From positions 110,207-135,397 of the forward strand of contig JH152734.1 of assembly GCA_000226015.1 (NCBI GenBank): 25,191 bases of DNA, given 5' to 3'. Source of the DNA: Mnemiopsis leidyi. Lineage: Eukaryota > Ctenophora > Tentaculata > Lobata > Bolinopsidae. The first letter of the stretch is position 1. Every line of letters begins with the position of its first letter. Of this stretch, positions 9,287 through 19,500 are shown piece after piece. The position numbers and the translations under genes are program-made. The notes under the pieces are model-generated. The model searched no databases. It was not told the DNA's origin and saw only the letters and a list, made by a program, of their open reading frames with translations.

Positions 9287-9824
9287 TTTCAGCTGAGACC
9301 CCTATATATTGACCACATGGAGTGTGGTATATGACCCGACACGACCCGGCCATGTGAAAGTTTTTTAAGTGGTCCTTGAAGGCCTTGAAGGCCCTTAAAA
9401 AGGCCCAAAATGATGTACAAATTGGAGGATGAACTTGTAAGCAAACAGAAGGAAATAGAGACCTGAAACTAACAGGTTTTGTAGACCTGATCAAGGTCGA
9501 TACAGTATTAGGCTGTGAAAATTTGCTTTAAAGGCCTTTAAGGGCCTATAAAGAAAAATTTTAAACTTTGAGCTAGTACAGTATAATAGTAAAACCTACA
9601 CTTTGGCATAAAATTTGACCCATAATGTGATGGTTGATTGAAAACCCCAAGGGGTGCCACTACGGGCTTCTAAATTGTTTTATTCAAATATAAATATAAT
9701 CAATCATACCTATGGGATCAATACAAAAATGCTGCATTAAAATGATCCTGCATGAAGAACTAGAATTATATACCTCATACACATATTTTTTGAAATGTAA
9801 GCAATTATAGTGCCTTTAAAATCA
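9287..9824. other. Intergenic, with AAGGCC-type short inverted repeats
   Basis: No coding content recognised. The stretch 9370-9560 has repeated aaggcctt, ggcccttaaaaaggccc and aaaggcctttaagggcct motifs that can fold into small hairpins. Further exons of the IRE1-like gene could lie here but none is evident. Confidence 0.55.
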
Positions 9825-10208
9825 CGTCTCATTCTTAAAGACGTTAAATTATTTCACAGTATGATCATTGGCACGTTTCCATCACCTTTACCAAATTATC
9901 TCCACTTTCACCAACGTAATAATTGACTAAGATTACGACTAAGATTGTCTCATCTCGAAAATCTCTCAATAGTTTCTGATATAAAACCCTGTGTAATGGT
10001 AAACAACAACAAATCAGCCACAGACACCGTCTCATCCTCATTTGCACAATTCAGTAACAGCTATTACTTCCGTACTATGGATGCCTGGAACTCCCTACCT
10101 CTAGAAACTAGAAAGATAACATCTCCCTCGCTATTTGAACAATCAGATGTTAAGTACTTGTGGAATCATTTAAAGCCAGCTGAGGAATTAGGGTTAAATA
10201 TAAGCTAA
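9825..10208 (+). mobile_element. Non-LTR retrotransposon 3' end (reverse transcriptase C-terminus)
   Basis: The frame carries LFHSMIIGTFPSPLPNYL, then after a break SYYFRTMDAWNSLPLETRK followed by SLFEQSDVKYLWNHL, and stops at 10206. This is the typical end of a CR1/L2-like reverse transcriptase, with the WNSLP signature. Upstream parts of the element are missing. It lies next to a SINE in the opposite orientation. Confidence 0.82.
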
Positions 10209-10228
10209 GTTCCTTACCAACCATCTAT

Positions 10229-10570
10229 AATCTTATACTTATTTTAATTCGGACACTCCAACAGCCACATGTTACACAAGTGTAACGGCCAATTACAGGA
10301 ATGTACAATTATACATACACCCCAGTGATGGTTAAGGTAGTGTGTACCATAATTTTATTGCCCGAGACTTCGCTGCAATAGGCAGCTACTCATTTAACCC
10401 TCACACCCGATTTCTCGAGCATTTGGCTGAGTGGACCGTGGGGCTGCATAGATCCAACAGAATCCTTAGCTGAGCATCAACGATGCTCACCCCATGGCCA
10501 GTGCCGCAGTTGGGAATTCGAACTGCTAACCTTTCGATTAGCAGGTAGACGATTTAACCGACTGCGCCAC
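10229..10570 (-). mobile_element. tRNA-derived SINE, copy 1 (5' end in the assembly gap)
   Basis: Read on the minus strand it starts at the gap with a tRNA-like head. The A-box-like TGGCGCAGTCGG is at 10569-10558 and the B box GGTTAGCAGTTCGAATTCC at 10531-10513. A core shared with copies 2 and 3 follows (ACTCAGCC.AATG, then GAGGGTTAAATGAG). A tail shared with copy 2 ends near 10229 in AATTAAAATAAGTATAAGATT. The tRNA head differs from that of copies 2 and 3. Confidence 0.85.
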
Positions 10571-11338
10571 NNNNNNNNNNNNNNNNNNNNNNNNNNNNNN
10601 NNNNNNNNNNNNNNNNNNNNNNNNNNNNNNNNNNNNNNNNNNNNNNNNNNNNNNNNNNNNNNNNNNNNNNNNNNNNNNNNNNNNNNNNNNNNNNNNNNNN
10701 NNNNNNNNNNNNNNNNNNNNNNNNNNNNNNNNNNNNNNNNNNNNNNNNNNNNNNNNNNNNNNNNNNNNNNNNNNNNNNNNNNNNNNNNNNNNNNNNNNNN
10801 NNNNNNNNNNNNNNNNNNNNNNNNNNNNNNNNNNNNNNNNNNNNNNNNNNNNNNNNNNNNNNNNNNNNNNNNNNNNNNNNNNNNNNNNNNNNNNNNNNNN
10901 NNNNNNNNNNNNNNNNNNNNNNNNNNNNNNNNNNNNNNNNNNNNNNNNNNNNNNNNNNNNNNNNNNNNNNNNNNNNNNNNNNNNNNNNNNNNNNNNNNNN
11001 NNNNNNNNNNNNNNNNNNNNNNNNNNNNNNNNNNNNNNNNNNNNNNNNNNNNNNNNNNNNNNNNNNNNNNNNNNNNNNNNNNNNNNNNNNNNNNNNNNNN
11101 NNNNNNNNNNNNNNNNNNNNNNNNNNNNNNNNNNNNNNNNNNNNNNNNNNNNNNNNNNNNNNNNNNNNNNNNNNNNNNNNNNNNNNNNNNNNNNNNNNNN
11201 NNNNNNNNNNNNNNNNNNNNNNNNNNNNNNNNNNNNNNNNNNNNNNNNNNNNNNNNNNNNNNNNNNNNNNNNNNNNNNNNNNNNNNNNNNNNNNNNNNNN
11301 NNNNNNNNNNNNNNNNNNNNNNNNNNNNNNNNNNNNNN
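10571..11338. other. Assembly gap (N)
   Basis: 768 N characters. Content unknown. It cuts the 5' end of SINE copy 1. Open frames crossing it are artefacts. Confidence 0.99.
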
Positions 11339-11781
11339 TACATGACCTAGCACCCTCCACTGACTATGAACCACCCGCACTGACAATGGCACTGCATTGC
11401 AGCGTTTATACAAGATTTTGTTGGAGATGTGGGGGGATACTTGTAAATTCAAAATTGGTCATGTCTAACTTATCCAACACTGATTAAAGGGCAGCCCAGC
11501 AACTAGAATTGTACATAAGGACGGAAACAACCAGAGCTTCATACAACAGTAGCCGCTTGTTCAGAGGGATCCTATGGTTCCAAGCTTTTTGGTACTTGTT
11601 AAAAGCAGCATATCCCAGACTGATCCTTCAAGAAATGTCCTCCTTACTACAAAGCATGGAGCCAAGCAATGTACAAAATAGTCCATGGCTATGCGTTCAT
11701 AAGCAGGGTAGATCATGTGCTGACATCCTATGGTGCCTGCATGTAATGTTATCAGTTGTCCAGGGGGTGAGGTGGGAGTAC
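11339..11781. other. Unassigned sequence right of the gap
   Basis: No gene recognised. A short translated stretch on the plus strand around 11630-11740 (YKAWSQAMYKIVHGYAF) is interrupted by stops and could be a decayed element, but I cannot name one. Confidence 0.4.
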
Positions 11782-11889
11782 CTTGTCTCACGTTGTGACC
11801 CTTTTCAAAAAACGGCCACGCCGCCGCGCGCTTCGCGCGCGCCGGAGGCTGCCGCTTCGCGGCAGCAGGGCTATGCAACGTGTAGCAAG
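11782..11889. mobile_element. Small terminal-inverted-repeat element (MITE-like), copy 1
   Basis: 108 bp. The ends are CTTGTCTCACGTTG and CAACGTGTAGCAAG, inverted repeats of 14 bp with three mismatches. It is flanked on both sides by the 6-bp duplication GAGTAC (11776-11781 and 11890-11895). The interior is GC-rich with two perfect hairpins: gcgcgc-ttc-gcgcgc and gctgccgc-ttc-gcggcagc. It has no coding capacity and would need a transposase supplied elsewhere. Confidence 0.9.
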
Positions 11890-11930
11890 GAGTACAATCA
11901 TATGGAGATCGATATATCTAGTGCCTAAAT

Positions 11931-12189
11931 GGGTTGGTGGTGTAGTGGTATCTACCCTGAAATTTCTATGCAGAAGATCGGGAGTTCAATTCCAAGATCT
12001 GCCAAGCCTAGAGGAGTGCTAAGGGCATTTGCCGATGCAATCTTCTTCGGTCGACTCAGCCGAATGACCGGGAAACCGTGATTGAGGGTTAAATGAGAAG
12101 GGTCTCCGTTAAAAGATCTAGAATCTTCCAGGAGCCCCTTCAGTGTAACTGTAAAAGCCTGGGTACAGGTGTAACAAAATACAAAATAC
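11931..12189 (+). mobile_element. tRNA-derived SINE, copy 3
   Basis: The head GGTTGGTGGTGTAGTGGT and the B box GGAGTTCAATTCC at 11981-11993 resemble a glycine tRNA. The core from about 12008 (CTAAGGGCATTTGCC, CTTCTTCGGTCGACTCAGCC, GTGATTGAGGGTT) matches copy 2. After AATGAG its tail differs from copies 1 and 2 and ends in GTGTAACAAAATACAAAATA, which is shared with the fragment at 14115-14162. Confidence 0.88.
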
Positions 12190-12404
12190 GAATCCCACAA
12201 ACTTGCGGATCACCTGATGAATTGGACAGCGTATACGGGCTTTTCTACAACTGAACGGTCGTTTAAACAGTTTTGATAAACCTTGACAATTTTATCGGTT
12301 GACAATTTCATAACATTCAGTCAGATTTCTCTGACTCAAAGTACAAAAACAAATCAAACTCGGAAATTTCTTAGAGAAATTTATTCTATCAAAAGAAATA
12401 CAAA
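12190..12404. other. Non-coding spacer
   Basis: AT-rich. Only small palindromes such as agtcagatttctctgact and aaatttcttagagaaattt are seen. Confidence 0.5.
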
Positions 12405-12963
12405 ATACAAATAAATACTTTGACAAGATAAGACGATCCACTATTCTCGAACCTCTCGTTGAGTGTTGCTGCGATGATGATGAGATCTGTTTGGTAAGAC
12501 TAGCTTGGTTTCCAAAACCAAGCTTAAAGTTAACGTCAACGGTAGACTCTCTGCTGAGTTCCAGAGTTTTCTTGGTGCATATTCTAAGGTGACTGCCTGT
12601 CTTGATGTTGGTTCACACTTGTCTTGGCCAGAGCTTTGCGTGACCTCCGTAACTGGCTTGAAGCTGCAATGAACCGGCCCAACCTTGTATCACGTTGTGA
12701 CCCTTTTCACGCCGGAGGCTGCCGCTTTGAGGCAGCAGGGCTAGGCAACGTGTAGCAAGCCCAACCCACTAATGTCAGAAATCGGTCTTCCACTTGACAC
12801 TGGGTATGTAAATGCTGATGATATCGCCTTTAATGATGAAGATGAAGAAAACTTAAAGGTGCTGTTGCCAATGGGGACAGAAGTCCTAAAAGATTGGAAT
12901 CTCTTTGCCAATGAATACAGAATAATGAAGACAAAACTGATCTCACTAAGTGTACTTAGCTGA
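12405..12963 (+). mobile_element. Reverse transcriptase fragment, frameshifted and split by a MITE
   Basis: Blocks in order: DKIRRSTILEPLVECC, TKLKVNVNGRLSAEFQSFLG, ALRDLRNWLEAAMNRPN up to 12683, then after the 12684-12759 insertion PLMSEIGLPLDTGY, NADDIAF and VLKDWNLFANE. NADD stands where the YADD catalytic box of reverse transcriptases is expected. Frame changes lie between blocks. Removing the inserted element and one target duplication brings the two flanking blocks into one frame. The element class (non-LTR-like) is uncertain. Confidence 0.75.
12684..12759. mobile_element. Small terminal-inverted-repeat element (MITE-like), copy 2
   Basis: 76 bp, an internally shorter relative of the 108-bp copy. 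The ends are CTTGTATCACGTTG and CAACGTGTAGCAAG. The flanking 6-bp duplication is CCCAAC (12678-12683 and 12760-12765). It lacks about 32 bp, including the gcgcgc hairpin, and the second hairpin is decayed (gctgccgctttgaggcagc). Confidence 0.9.
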
Positions 12964-12996
12964 AATTGAAAAGGGAGTTGAAGACGATCATGGGGC

Positions 12997-13234
12997 TTGA
13001 CAAGATAATATCCGTCTAATTTTCTAACGAAACGCCAGGAGAACAGCATGCTGCGAGCCGCGCGCGAGTCGGGTATCACCTCGACATATCAGGGCAAACC
13101 AATTGCAGGTAACGAGCTTTGGAGAAAGAATAATATGGTTCGCAAACATCAATATCAAAGAAAATGTATTACGGTATAAGTTGTCTGACTTAATTGTCCG
13201 ACCCTCATTCGAAGCGAATAGAGGAGAATAAAAT
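12997..13234. repeat. Direct repeat unit D, copy 1
   Basis: Matches 13601-13806 almost throughout: CTAACGAAACG, the stretch around TATCAGGGCAAACCAATTGC, GTCTGACTTAATTGTCCGAC, and the end GCGAATAGAGGAGAATAAAA. It carries about 40 extra bases (13047-13086) that include a GC-rich patch, ccgcgcgcgag. Confidence 0.88.
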
Positions 13235-13597
13235 GACGAGAGGGTGTGCGCTGCTGTACAAGGTATAGGTTGTTTGACTTTTTCCGACCTTCATGTTATT
13301 TGGTTGCGACAGTAGGTTTGTAGGCTTACAACCTACCGTCATCGCTTCGCGCGCGTCACACCTGCTCCTCGAGCGAAGCGTAATGATTCAAAGAATCGTG
13401 GACGCGCATCGCCCGTTAACAGTAGGTTATCAACTTACAACCGGTAAGATTGAAGATACGTGGGTATTCCGATGTACCCACGGAATCTGAAATCTTTGAC
13501 TACTAATGTAGTAAAATAGTAAATTAAGTACTTTTTAGACCTTGTACGGCAACACGCACCCTTTTAACATTTTATTCTCGAATAAGGGTCGGATGAA
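13195..13597. repeat. Inverted-repeat element of about 400 bp with hairpins
   Basis: The left arm 13195-13268 and right arm 13537-13597 are inverted copies with mismatches (CCGACCC.CATTCG, AATAAAAT, GGGTG.G, GTACAAGGT). The interior holds several hairpins: gtaggtttgtaggcttacaa followed by cctac, cgcttcg with cgaagcg, and gtgggtattccgatgtaccc followed by ac. No protein is evident. The left arm overlaps the end of direct repeat unit D. Confidence 0.7.
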
Positions 13598-13600
13598 ATT

Positions 13601-13806
13601 TTGACGAGATGATTTCCGCCTAACTTTCTGACGAAACGTCTCGCCAGGAGAGCAGCAAGCTATCAGGGCAAACCAATTGCAGGTAACGAGCTTTGGAGAA
13701 AGAATATGGTTCACAAACATCAATATCAAAGAAAATGTATTTACGGTATAAGTTGTCTGACTTAATTGTCCGACCCTCATTCGAAGCGAATAGAGGAGAA
13801 TAAAAT
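13601..13806. repeat. Direct repeat unit D, copy 2
   Basis: Second copy of the unit at 12997-13234, lacking the internal GC-rich patch. The same sequence TCTAACGAAACG also occurs inverted near 14014-14036 as cgtttcgttaga, so the whole 13000-14036 block is bounded by short inverted repeats. Confidence 0.88.
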
Positions 13807-14114
13807 TTACTTATTTACATTTTAAACAGTTGTTGATATCTTCTTCTAAAACCTGCCAAACTAATAAGGCACATTGAATCATGTCATAATTATTGACTTG
13901 ATAGAGTTGTTGGGCATTTACCTATAAAACCTTGTTAGCCGCAGTCAATGCAGCCATTATGATTGGATTGATGTTGTCTTGGTTATAGCCCACGCCCCAC
14001 TCGCAGCTCGAAGCTAACGTTTCGTTAGAAAGTAGACATATTTAATTACGTTTAGGTTTATTAGGGTCGTTGGATAAATGATGTAGAATGTCCAATATCG
14101 CCCATTTAGTACAA

Positions 14115-14162
14115 CTGTGAAAGCTTTGGTATAGATGTAACAAATGCAAAAATACAAATACA
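14115..14162 (+). mobile_element. SINE tail fragment
   Basis: ACTGTGAAAGC, GGTATAGATGTAACAAATGC and AAAAATACAAATAC match the tail of SINE copy 3 (12141-12188). Only the last 50 or so bases are present. Confidence 0.65.
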
Positions 14163-14393
14163 GTTCTAATGTCATTTTTAAAACATGTACAGTTTTAACT
14201 GAAATCCAAATTCAGAATTGCGTAAATCACCCATCGTCTTCCTTCAATGCTTCTGAAAAAAGTATGAATCTTAGTAGATACCTTAGTAGATTGGTAATGT
14301 CTCATCTCTCCATAACACATGGATGGGGTTCCGGTTTTCCTGCCCCAGAAAATTGTGCACCACAACATTTTTTCTTCAGATTTTGCCCGAGTG
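14163..14393. other. Non-coding spacer
   Basis: No gene or element recognised. An open frame crossing this stretch shows no family resemblance. Confidence 0.4.
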
Positions 14394-14451
14394 ATTTTGC
14401 TGCTTGATTTGACTGTACAGAAAGTTAAAGCACCCTAATGGGCATCAATTG
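14394..14451. repeat. Outer inverted repeat, left arm
   Basis: TTGATTTGACTGTACAG, then CCCTAATGGGCATCAATTG, is repeated inverted at 16025-16080. The arms are about 50 bp and close to identical apart from a few substitutions. They bracket about 1.6 kb that includes an inner foldback and SINE copy 2. Confidence 0.82.
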
Positions 14452-15239
14452 CACCACTTATTTTTTTCCATCTCTTATACTTTTTTGCCGAAGTAGATGG
14501 TTTAAAGTGGTCGGATTTTGGTGGTGGTAGGTAGGTGGGTAGGTAGATGCCGTGTCGCTGTCTGCAGTCACAAAGCAATTTAACACATAGTTCAGTGTGT
14601 GCCCCTGTTACCATGTCGATGTCACAAATTGCCTCAGCAGAGTTATTCTAAGTCGACTATATATATGTGAGTTTATCATCATTGCACGGCCAATTAATTC
14701 ATTCTTAATTTTTATTCTTATGCCACTTTAATTTTTACTTCGCGATATCACAATAATATTAATAGATTATGTGACACAATATGACGACAAACAAATTTAA
14801 CAGTGCAGCCTTATGCCGATCGAACGCGAATCAGCTATTGTGATTACTTCACAAATCGCATGCCTCATGAATCGAGCTTGTTTGCAGCCAATTTCACTTT
14901 CACTATCAATATCAGTTTCATTTGACTAGATCAAGATGTAACGCGAGAGCAGCGTATCAGCCACTGCAAGCTAATGACACTGAAACTTTGAACAAAATTT
15001 AAGCAAAAAATAGACGAAACTATTTGACAGCACAGTCAAAATTATCCACATCCATCGATTTTTAATTTTAATAGTTAAAATTTTAAAGTTTTAATAGTTC
15101 TTGTTTGATAGTGAGATGATGTATTTTTGAAAATCACAAAAAAAATTTTTCAGAGAATTTGGAAATATTTGGAAATTTATATTGCATAAATAAAACTCAG
15201 CCATTTCTCATTGAATCATGCTAAAAATTTTCATGAATT

Positions 15240-15680
15240 TTATTAATGCCTTTGTTAAGCAGCTGAAGAATTTAAAAAACTAATGAAAGTTGACTTTATG
15301 GCACCCGTTCAGAGTTTCCAAGTCCCAAAATTTTATGTTTCATGTTTACTAACTTTGAAAACTTGCACATGCTACTGTGAACTGTCAACCACCTTGAAAC
15401 TTTGCACACAGGTAGAATGACCATTTATTTGTCTATAAATCTTTCCCCTTTCCTCGGAAACAGACTTTACCTAGCATCAACATTTTTCTATTGCTGACCT
15501 CTAAATGTGTGCATAGTTTCAAGTTGTTTGACAGTTCAATGTAGCGTTTGCAAGTTTTCAAAGATAGTTAACATGAAAAATAAAATTTCTGGACTTGACA
15601 ACTTTATACTGATGCCGTAAAGTCAATTTCATTAGTTTTTCTTAAAACTTCTACAGCTGCTTAACAAAGGTATCAATATC
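15240..15680. repeat. Foldback: long imperfect inverted repeat
   Basis: The left arm 15240-15418 and right arm 15500-15680 are imperfect inverted copies of about 170 bp (CCTTTGTTAAGCAGCTG, AAAACTAATGAAA, TTGACTTTA.GGCA, AACTTTGAAAACTTGCA, CTTGAAACT.TGCACACA) around a spacer of about 80 bp. It is AT-rich with no open frame. Confidence 0.85.
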
Positions 15681-15691
15681 AAGTTTTTTAA

Positions 15692-16024
15692 AATCTTATA
15701 CTTATTTTAATTCGGGCACTCCAACAGCCACATGTTACACAAGTGTAACGGCCAATTACAGGAGGCCAAATGTACAATTATACATACACGCCAGTGACGG
15801 TTAAGGTAGTGTGTACCATACTTTTATCGCACGAGACTTCACTGCAATAGGCAGCTACTCATTAAACCCTCAATCACGGTTTCCCGATCATTCGGCTGAG
15901 TCGACCGAAGAAGTTGCATAGGCAAATGCCCTTAGCGCACTTCTCTAGGACTGGTGGATACGGGATTTGAACCCTTGATCTCCTGCATGGGAGCCGAGAA
16001 GGAAACCACTACACCACCAGCCCC
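15692..16024 (-). mobile_element. tRNA-derived SINE, copy 2
   Basis: Read on the minus strand it begins GGGCTGGTGGTGTAGTGGTT near 16024, with the B box GGGTTCAAATCCCG. Its anticodon-loop equivalent reads CTCCCAT, resembling tRNA-Gly(CCC). It then has the core shared with copy 3 and the tail shared with copy 1, ending near 15692. It abuts the right outer inverted repeat. Confidence 0.88.
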
Positions 16025-16080
16025 CAATTGATGCCCATTAGGGAGCTTAAGGTTCCTGTACAGTCAAATCAAGTGGCAAA
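16025..16080. repeat. Outer inverted repeat, right arm
   Basis: Inverted partner of 14394-14451. It starts directly after the SINE head, so the SINE may have inserted at the inner edge of the arm. Confidence 0.82.
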
Positions 16081-16588
16081 AATTGGAAATTCCTCCTTAA
16101 TGAACTTGTTCTGATCTAATATCAACCATATCACTTGTGTTTGCACTTTCATGCTATTGGATATGAAGTTTACCATGATGCTGATTGTTTAAAGGATGGT
16201 TTATCACTTTTAATCGTGGTGATCACTTTCCAATGACCATGACAGTCTGGAATTTGCCCCATGGTCAATGTTCAAACTAGCCATGACCACGTTTTCCTAT
16301 GGTTGTGTTCAAAATGAATTTTTTGTTGTTGTATTTCATAGTCTAATTTTACATCACCATTTTCGCCATGGTAAATGACGATATTTGCCATGGTCATGGT
16401 TAAAATTATCAACATTTGACCACTGTAAGATTAAAATCTGACCATGGTCAAGGAAAGGAACTGTTGTCTGTTTGTCCATAGCACTAGACTTAGGCCAAAT
16501 TGTCAAAAAATCGTTGTCATTAGGGTTTCACAACATGGTCTTGGCTAATGAAATTAGTTTAATTGACTCAACTTATCTTATCTTATGA
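16081..16588. other. 3' flank of the coiled-coil gene, with CCATGGTCA-like motifs
   Basis: Non-coding. Between 16230 and 16545 the motif CATGGTCA or its inverse occurs about seven times, once as the near-palindrome tgaccatggtca. A polyadenylation site for the minus-strand gene is expected here but I cannot fix it. Confidence 0.5.
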
Positions 16589-19500
16589 TTACTTACTTAG
16601 CAATTGGTCTAGATGGTCCAAACTTATTGACTGTCTTTGCATTGGGCTTGCAACATTAAGTTCATCTGTAGAGAGAGTATTGAAACTTGAGTCTGTGAGA
16701 GCATCCAATTCATCATCGGTCTCATAAAGAACATCAAGTTTATTAGTATTTCCCTGAATGACATCTGAAGAAGTATTTGTTGAATGCTTAAAAAATAATC
16801 TGAACCTGATTTATACATACTTGTTTAAAACTATGAACAAAATATCGGGAAGCTATTTTGTTGAGACATTAAGGCAAGATCATTTTTCTCTTAATAACAA
16901 AAAAAAGTGTTGTTCCCCAAGTCAATAAAACAAGTATTCACTCTCCAAATATAATTGGATTCTTAAAGTCACCTCTATTATTGGCATATGTTTCTTCAAC
17001 TTCATCAACAGTACTTGGAATATCTGCTATATTATCTGAAGAGGGTTGGTATCATTTATACTTATTGCTCTTATGGTGATATGATGGTTAGATGAAAAAT
17101 GTTAAAAAATAAAAGTTTAAAACTTCCAAGCTCTGACCTAATATCCTGGAGGCTGTTCTGAAGTATGAATGACTCACAATTTTAAATGCCCAAAGATTTT
17201 TAGGGATAAGGTTTAGGAATATTAGTTCAAGGTTTAGGGATAAGAAGGTTAAGAAGCCAAGAACCTTGGATTTTATTTTGATCACCGCATGAGTCTTGAT
17301 GCCCAATTTAGTTCAGTGTCACAGATATGTTACATAAATCAGCGAAATCTATCTCGTATAGGGTTGAAACTATGTCATGAACTTGAGATCCAGTTAGTTT
17401 ATTCTAATATTTTATGCTTTATTGACTATTGCAATGTTATCAAGGTTTAACTGAGAAAAATTTACAGAAACTCTAAAAGATTGAGAACAATGCAGTGAGG
17501 TTTATTTTTGGTCTGTATGGGAAGAGGAGGAAAGAAAGTATTACACCATATTTGAAGTAATTACACTTTTTTACCAGTTCGATTTAGAATTCAGTTTAAA
17601 ATAGCCTTTTTAGTATACAAATGCATAAATAAAATTAATAAAAGTTTCACCTAGAAGCAACTTTTCAAGGACTGAAGCAGCATTTTGCCACTCAGGGCCT
17701 CAGATCTGGAATAAACTTCCCTTTTCAATAAGATCCATTGGTGAACTTAAAAGTTTTAAAACGGCTCTCAAAACGTAGCTCTTTAATTTGGCTTTTAGCT
17801 ATGATAAATAGGTCCCTTGTTCTTTGAGTTTTTTTGAAGGCCACGCTTAAATAACTTAATATTGAATACTTTTGATATATTTGATATTTTTAACAGTTGA
17901 AGCGTGTTATAAAAGCTAGAATTTATTTATTTATTTATTCACAAGGTTTCATGCCCAAATTTGTAAATTAAAAGGTTAAATTGCTATGTCAAAATCTACC
18001 ATCACACTGTCAATCTTGATACCTTAATTATCAGTTCACTTTAGCCCTCCCTTACAATGAAATGGGTACATCAAAAGGACATAGCATAGATTTCTGGTAG
18101 ATCCTGCAGAAAGCAAAAAGACCAGTTTGCAATATATGCCCACAGTGTAACCACCTGAATAACTTTACAGGTACAAGCTACTTTATGAACTGTTTTCCCT
18201 GGCATTTAGTTCTTTCGCCTTTAGTGAACCTTCAAACAAAATAAGTCAAAGGTTTGCAGCTGAGATGGCTTTTGATTGGACATAGTTGCAATAAGTTGAT
18301 ATATGTAAAACATGGACTAAAAAAGCCTTGTGAACCTAAAAAGTGATGATTACTTATCTTCAATTTGCTGGAAATTGTAAAAATTATAGCAATTATTTGA
18401 ACATAAAATTGTTTTGATGGGACTCAGTTACAATATTTGCTGTACTTCGATTTGGATTTTAGTTTAAATTGTGGATGAAATAAGCTATCAGTTTTAATGA
18501 ACCTACCAAAGCTGCTTAAGCTGCTACTGGCAGAGCTTTCTGTTGGAGAGATAATTGCAATCGTTGGAGTACTTGGTTTGAGTTGAGAATTGGTGATGGG
18601 TTTAGCCTGAACTTGTACATGAGGCACATTTATTGGCTTGAAATTGGCATCTGGATCACTGAATTTCTGAAAACAGAAAACATTTTTATAGTCAAAAATT
18701 GTCCTCTTTAGGTTTAATAAGCAAAAGGGCCTTCTATTCCTAAAATTGTGTTCCACTGGTTCTTCTCTACTTTTATTTCATCAAATTGAAAAGAATTGAA
18801 ATCTGACATAATAAAGATAAATATCAATATTTCAAAGAAAGAGGAATTTATTGATCTTATACATTAGCTAACTCACTAGTTCATGGACACTCAAGGCCTC
18901 ACTCTTATCATCATCAGCATCAAGAAAAGTGGTCTTAGATTTGGGTTTCAGTGCTGGCATACCACCATTGGAGAGGGATCTGACAGTATCACTTAACTTC
19001 TCCACCAGATCTGCAAATTAACATTTGGTTCAGAACAAAGTTTTAATTTCAAATCAGCTGCAGCAGGTAGGCAAAATAAACAAAACTTTTTCAAATATCA
19101 AAGTAAATACAGCAAATAGTAGGGCTTACCTTTTTGAGGGTTACAACCGTGATTTTAAAATAAAGACAAAAAATAGCAGTATAAGTAACATAGCTATGTT
19201 TACCTTTAAGAGTGACCAGGTCGTTAACGTACATTTTGTTGTAGCTAGTCAAATTTGATATTTCATAAGTGGCTGTTCCCTGAAGCACAAGTAGCTAGTT
19301 AATTATAGGTATCTGTAACTTTGTTGCATATGTGCTTTGCTTACCTACCTCTAATTGAAGAGCAGTGAATGTGAACAATTATTTAAGGCCAAGCAACCAA
19401 CATTCTCAAAAAATTACTATAGGACCATTATTAGAATATAACCATTTTCTTGGATATATCTGTGAACATTTGCTTGTGGCTTTTCAGCTTTTTGTCTGTT

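Noticed and set aside
10477-11452. Long minus-strand open frames around the gap
   Set aside because: They run through 768 N positions and contain almost no real sequence.
11931-12003. Functional glycine tRNA gene
   Set aside because: Box-like sequences are present, but the acceptor stem does not pair well and the sequence runs on into a SINE core.
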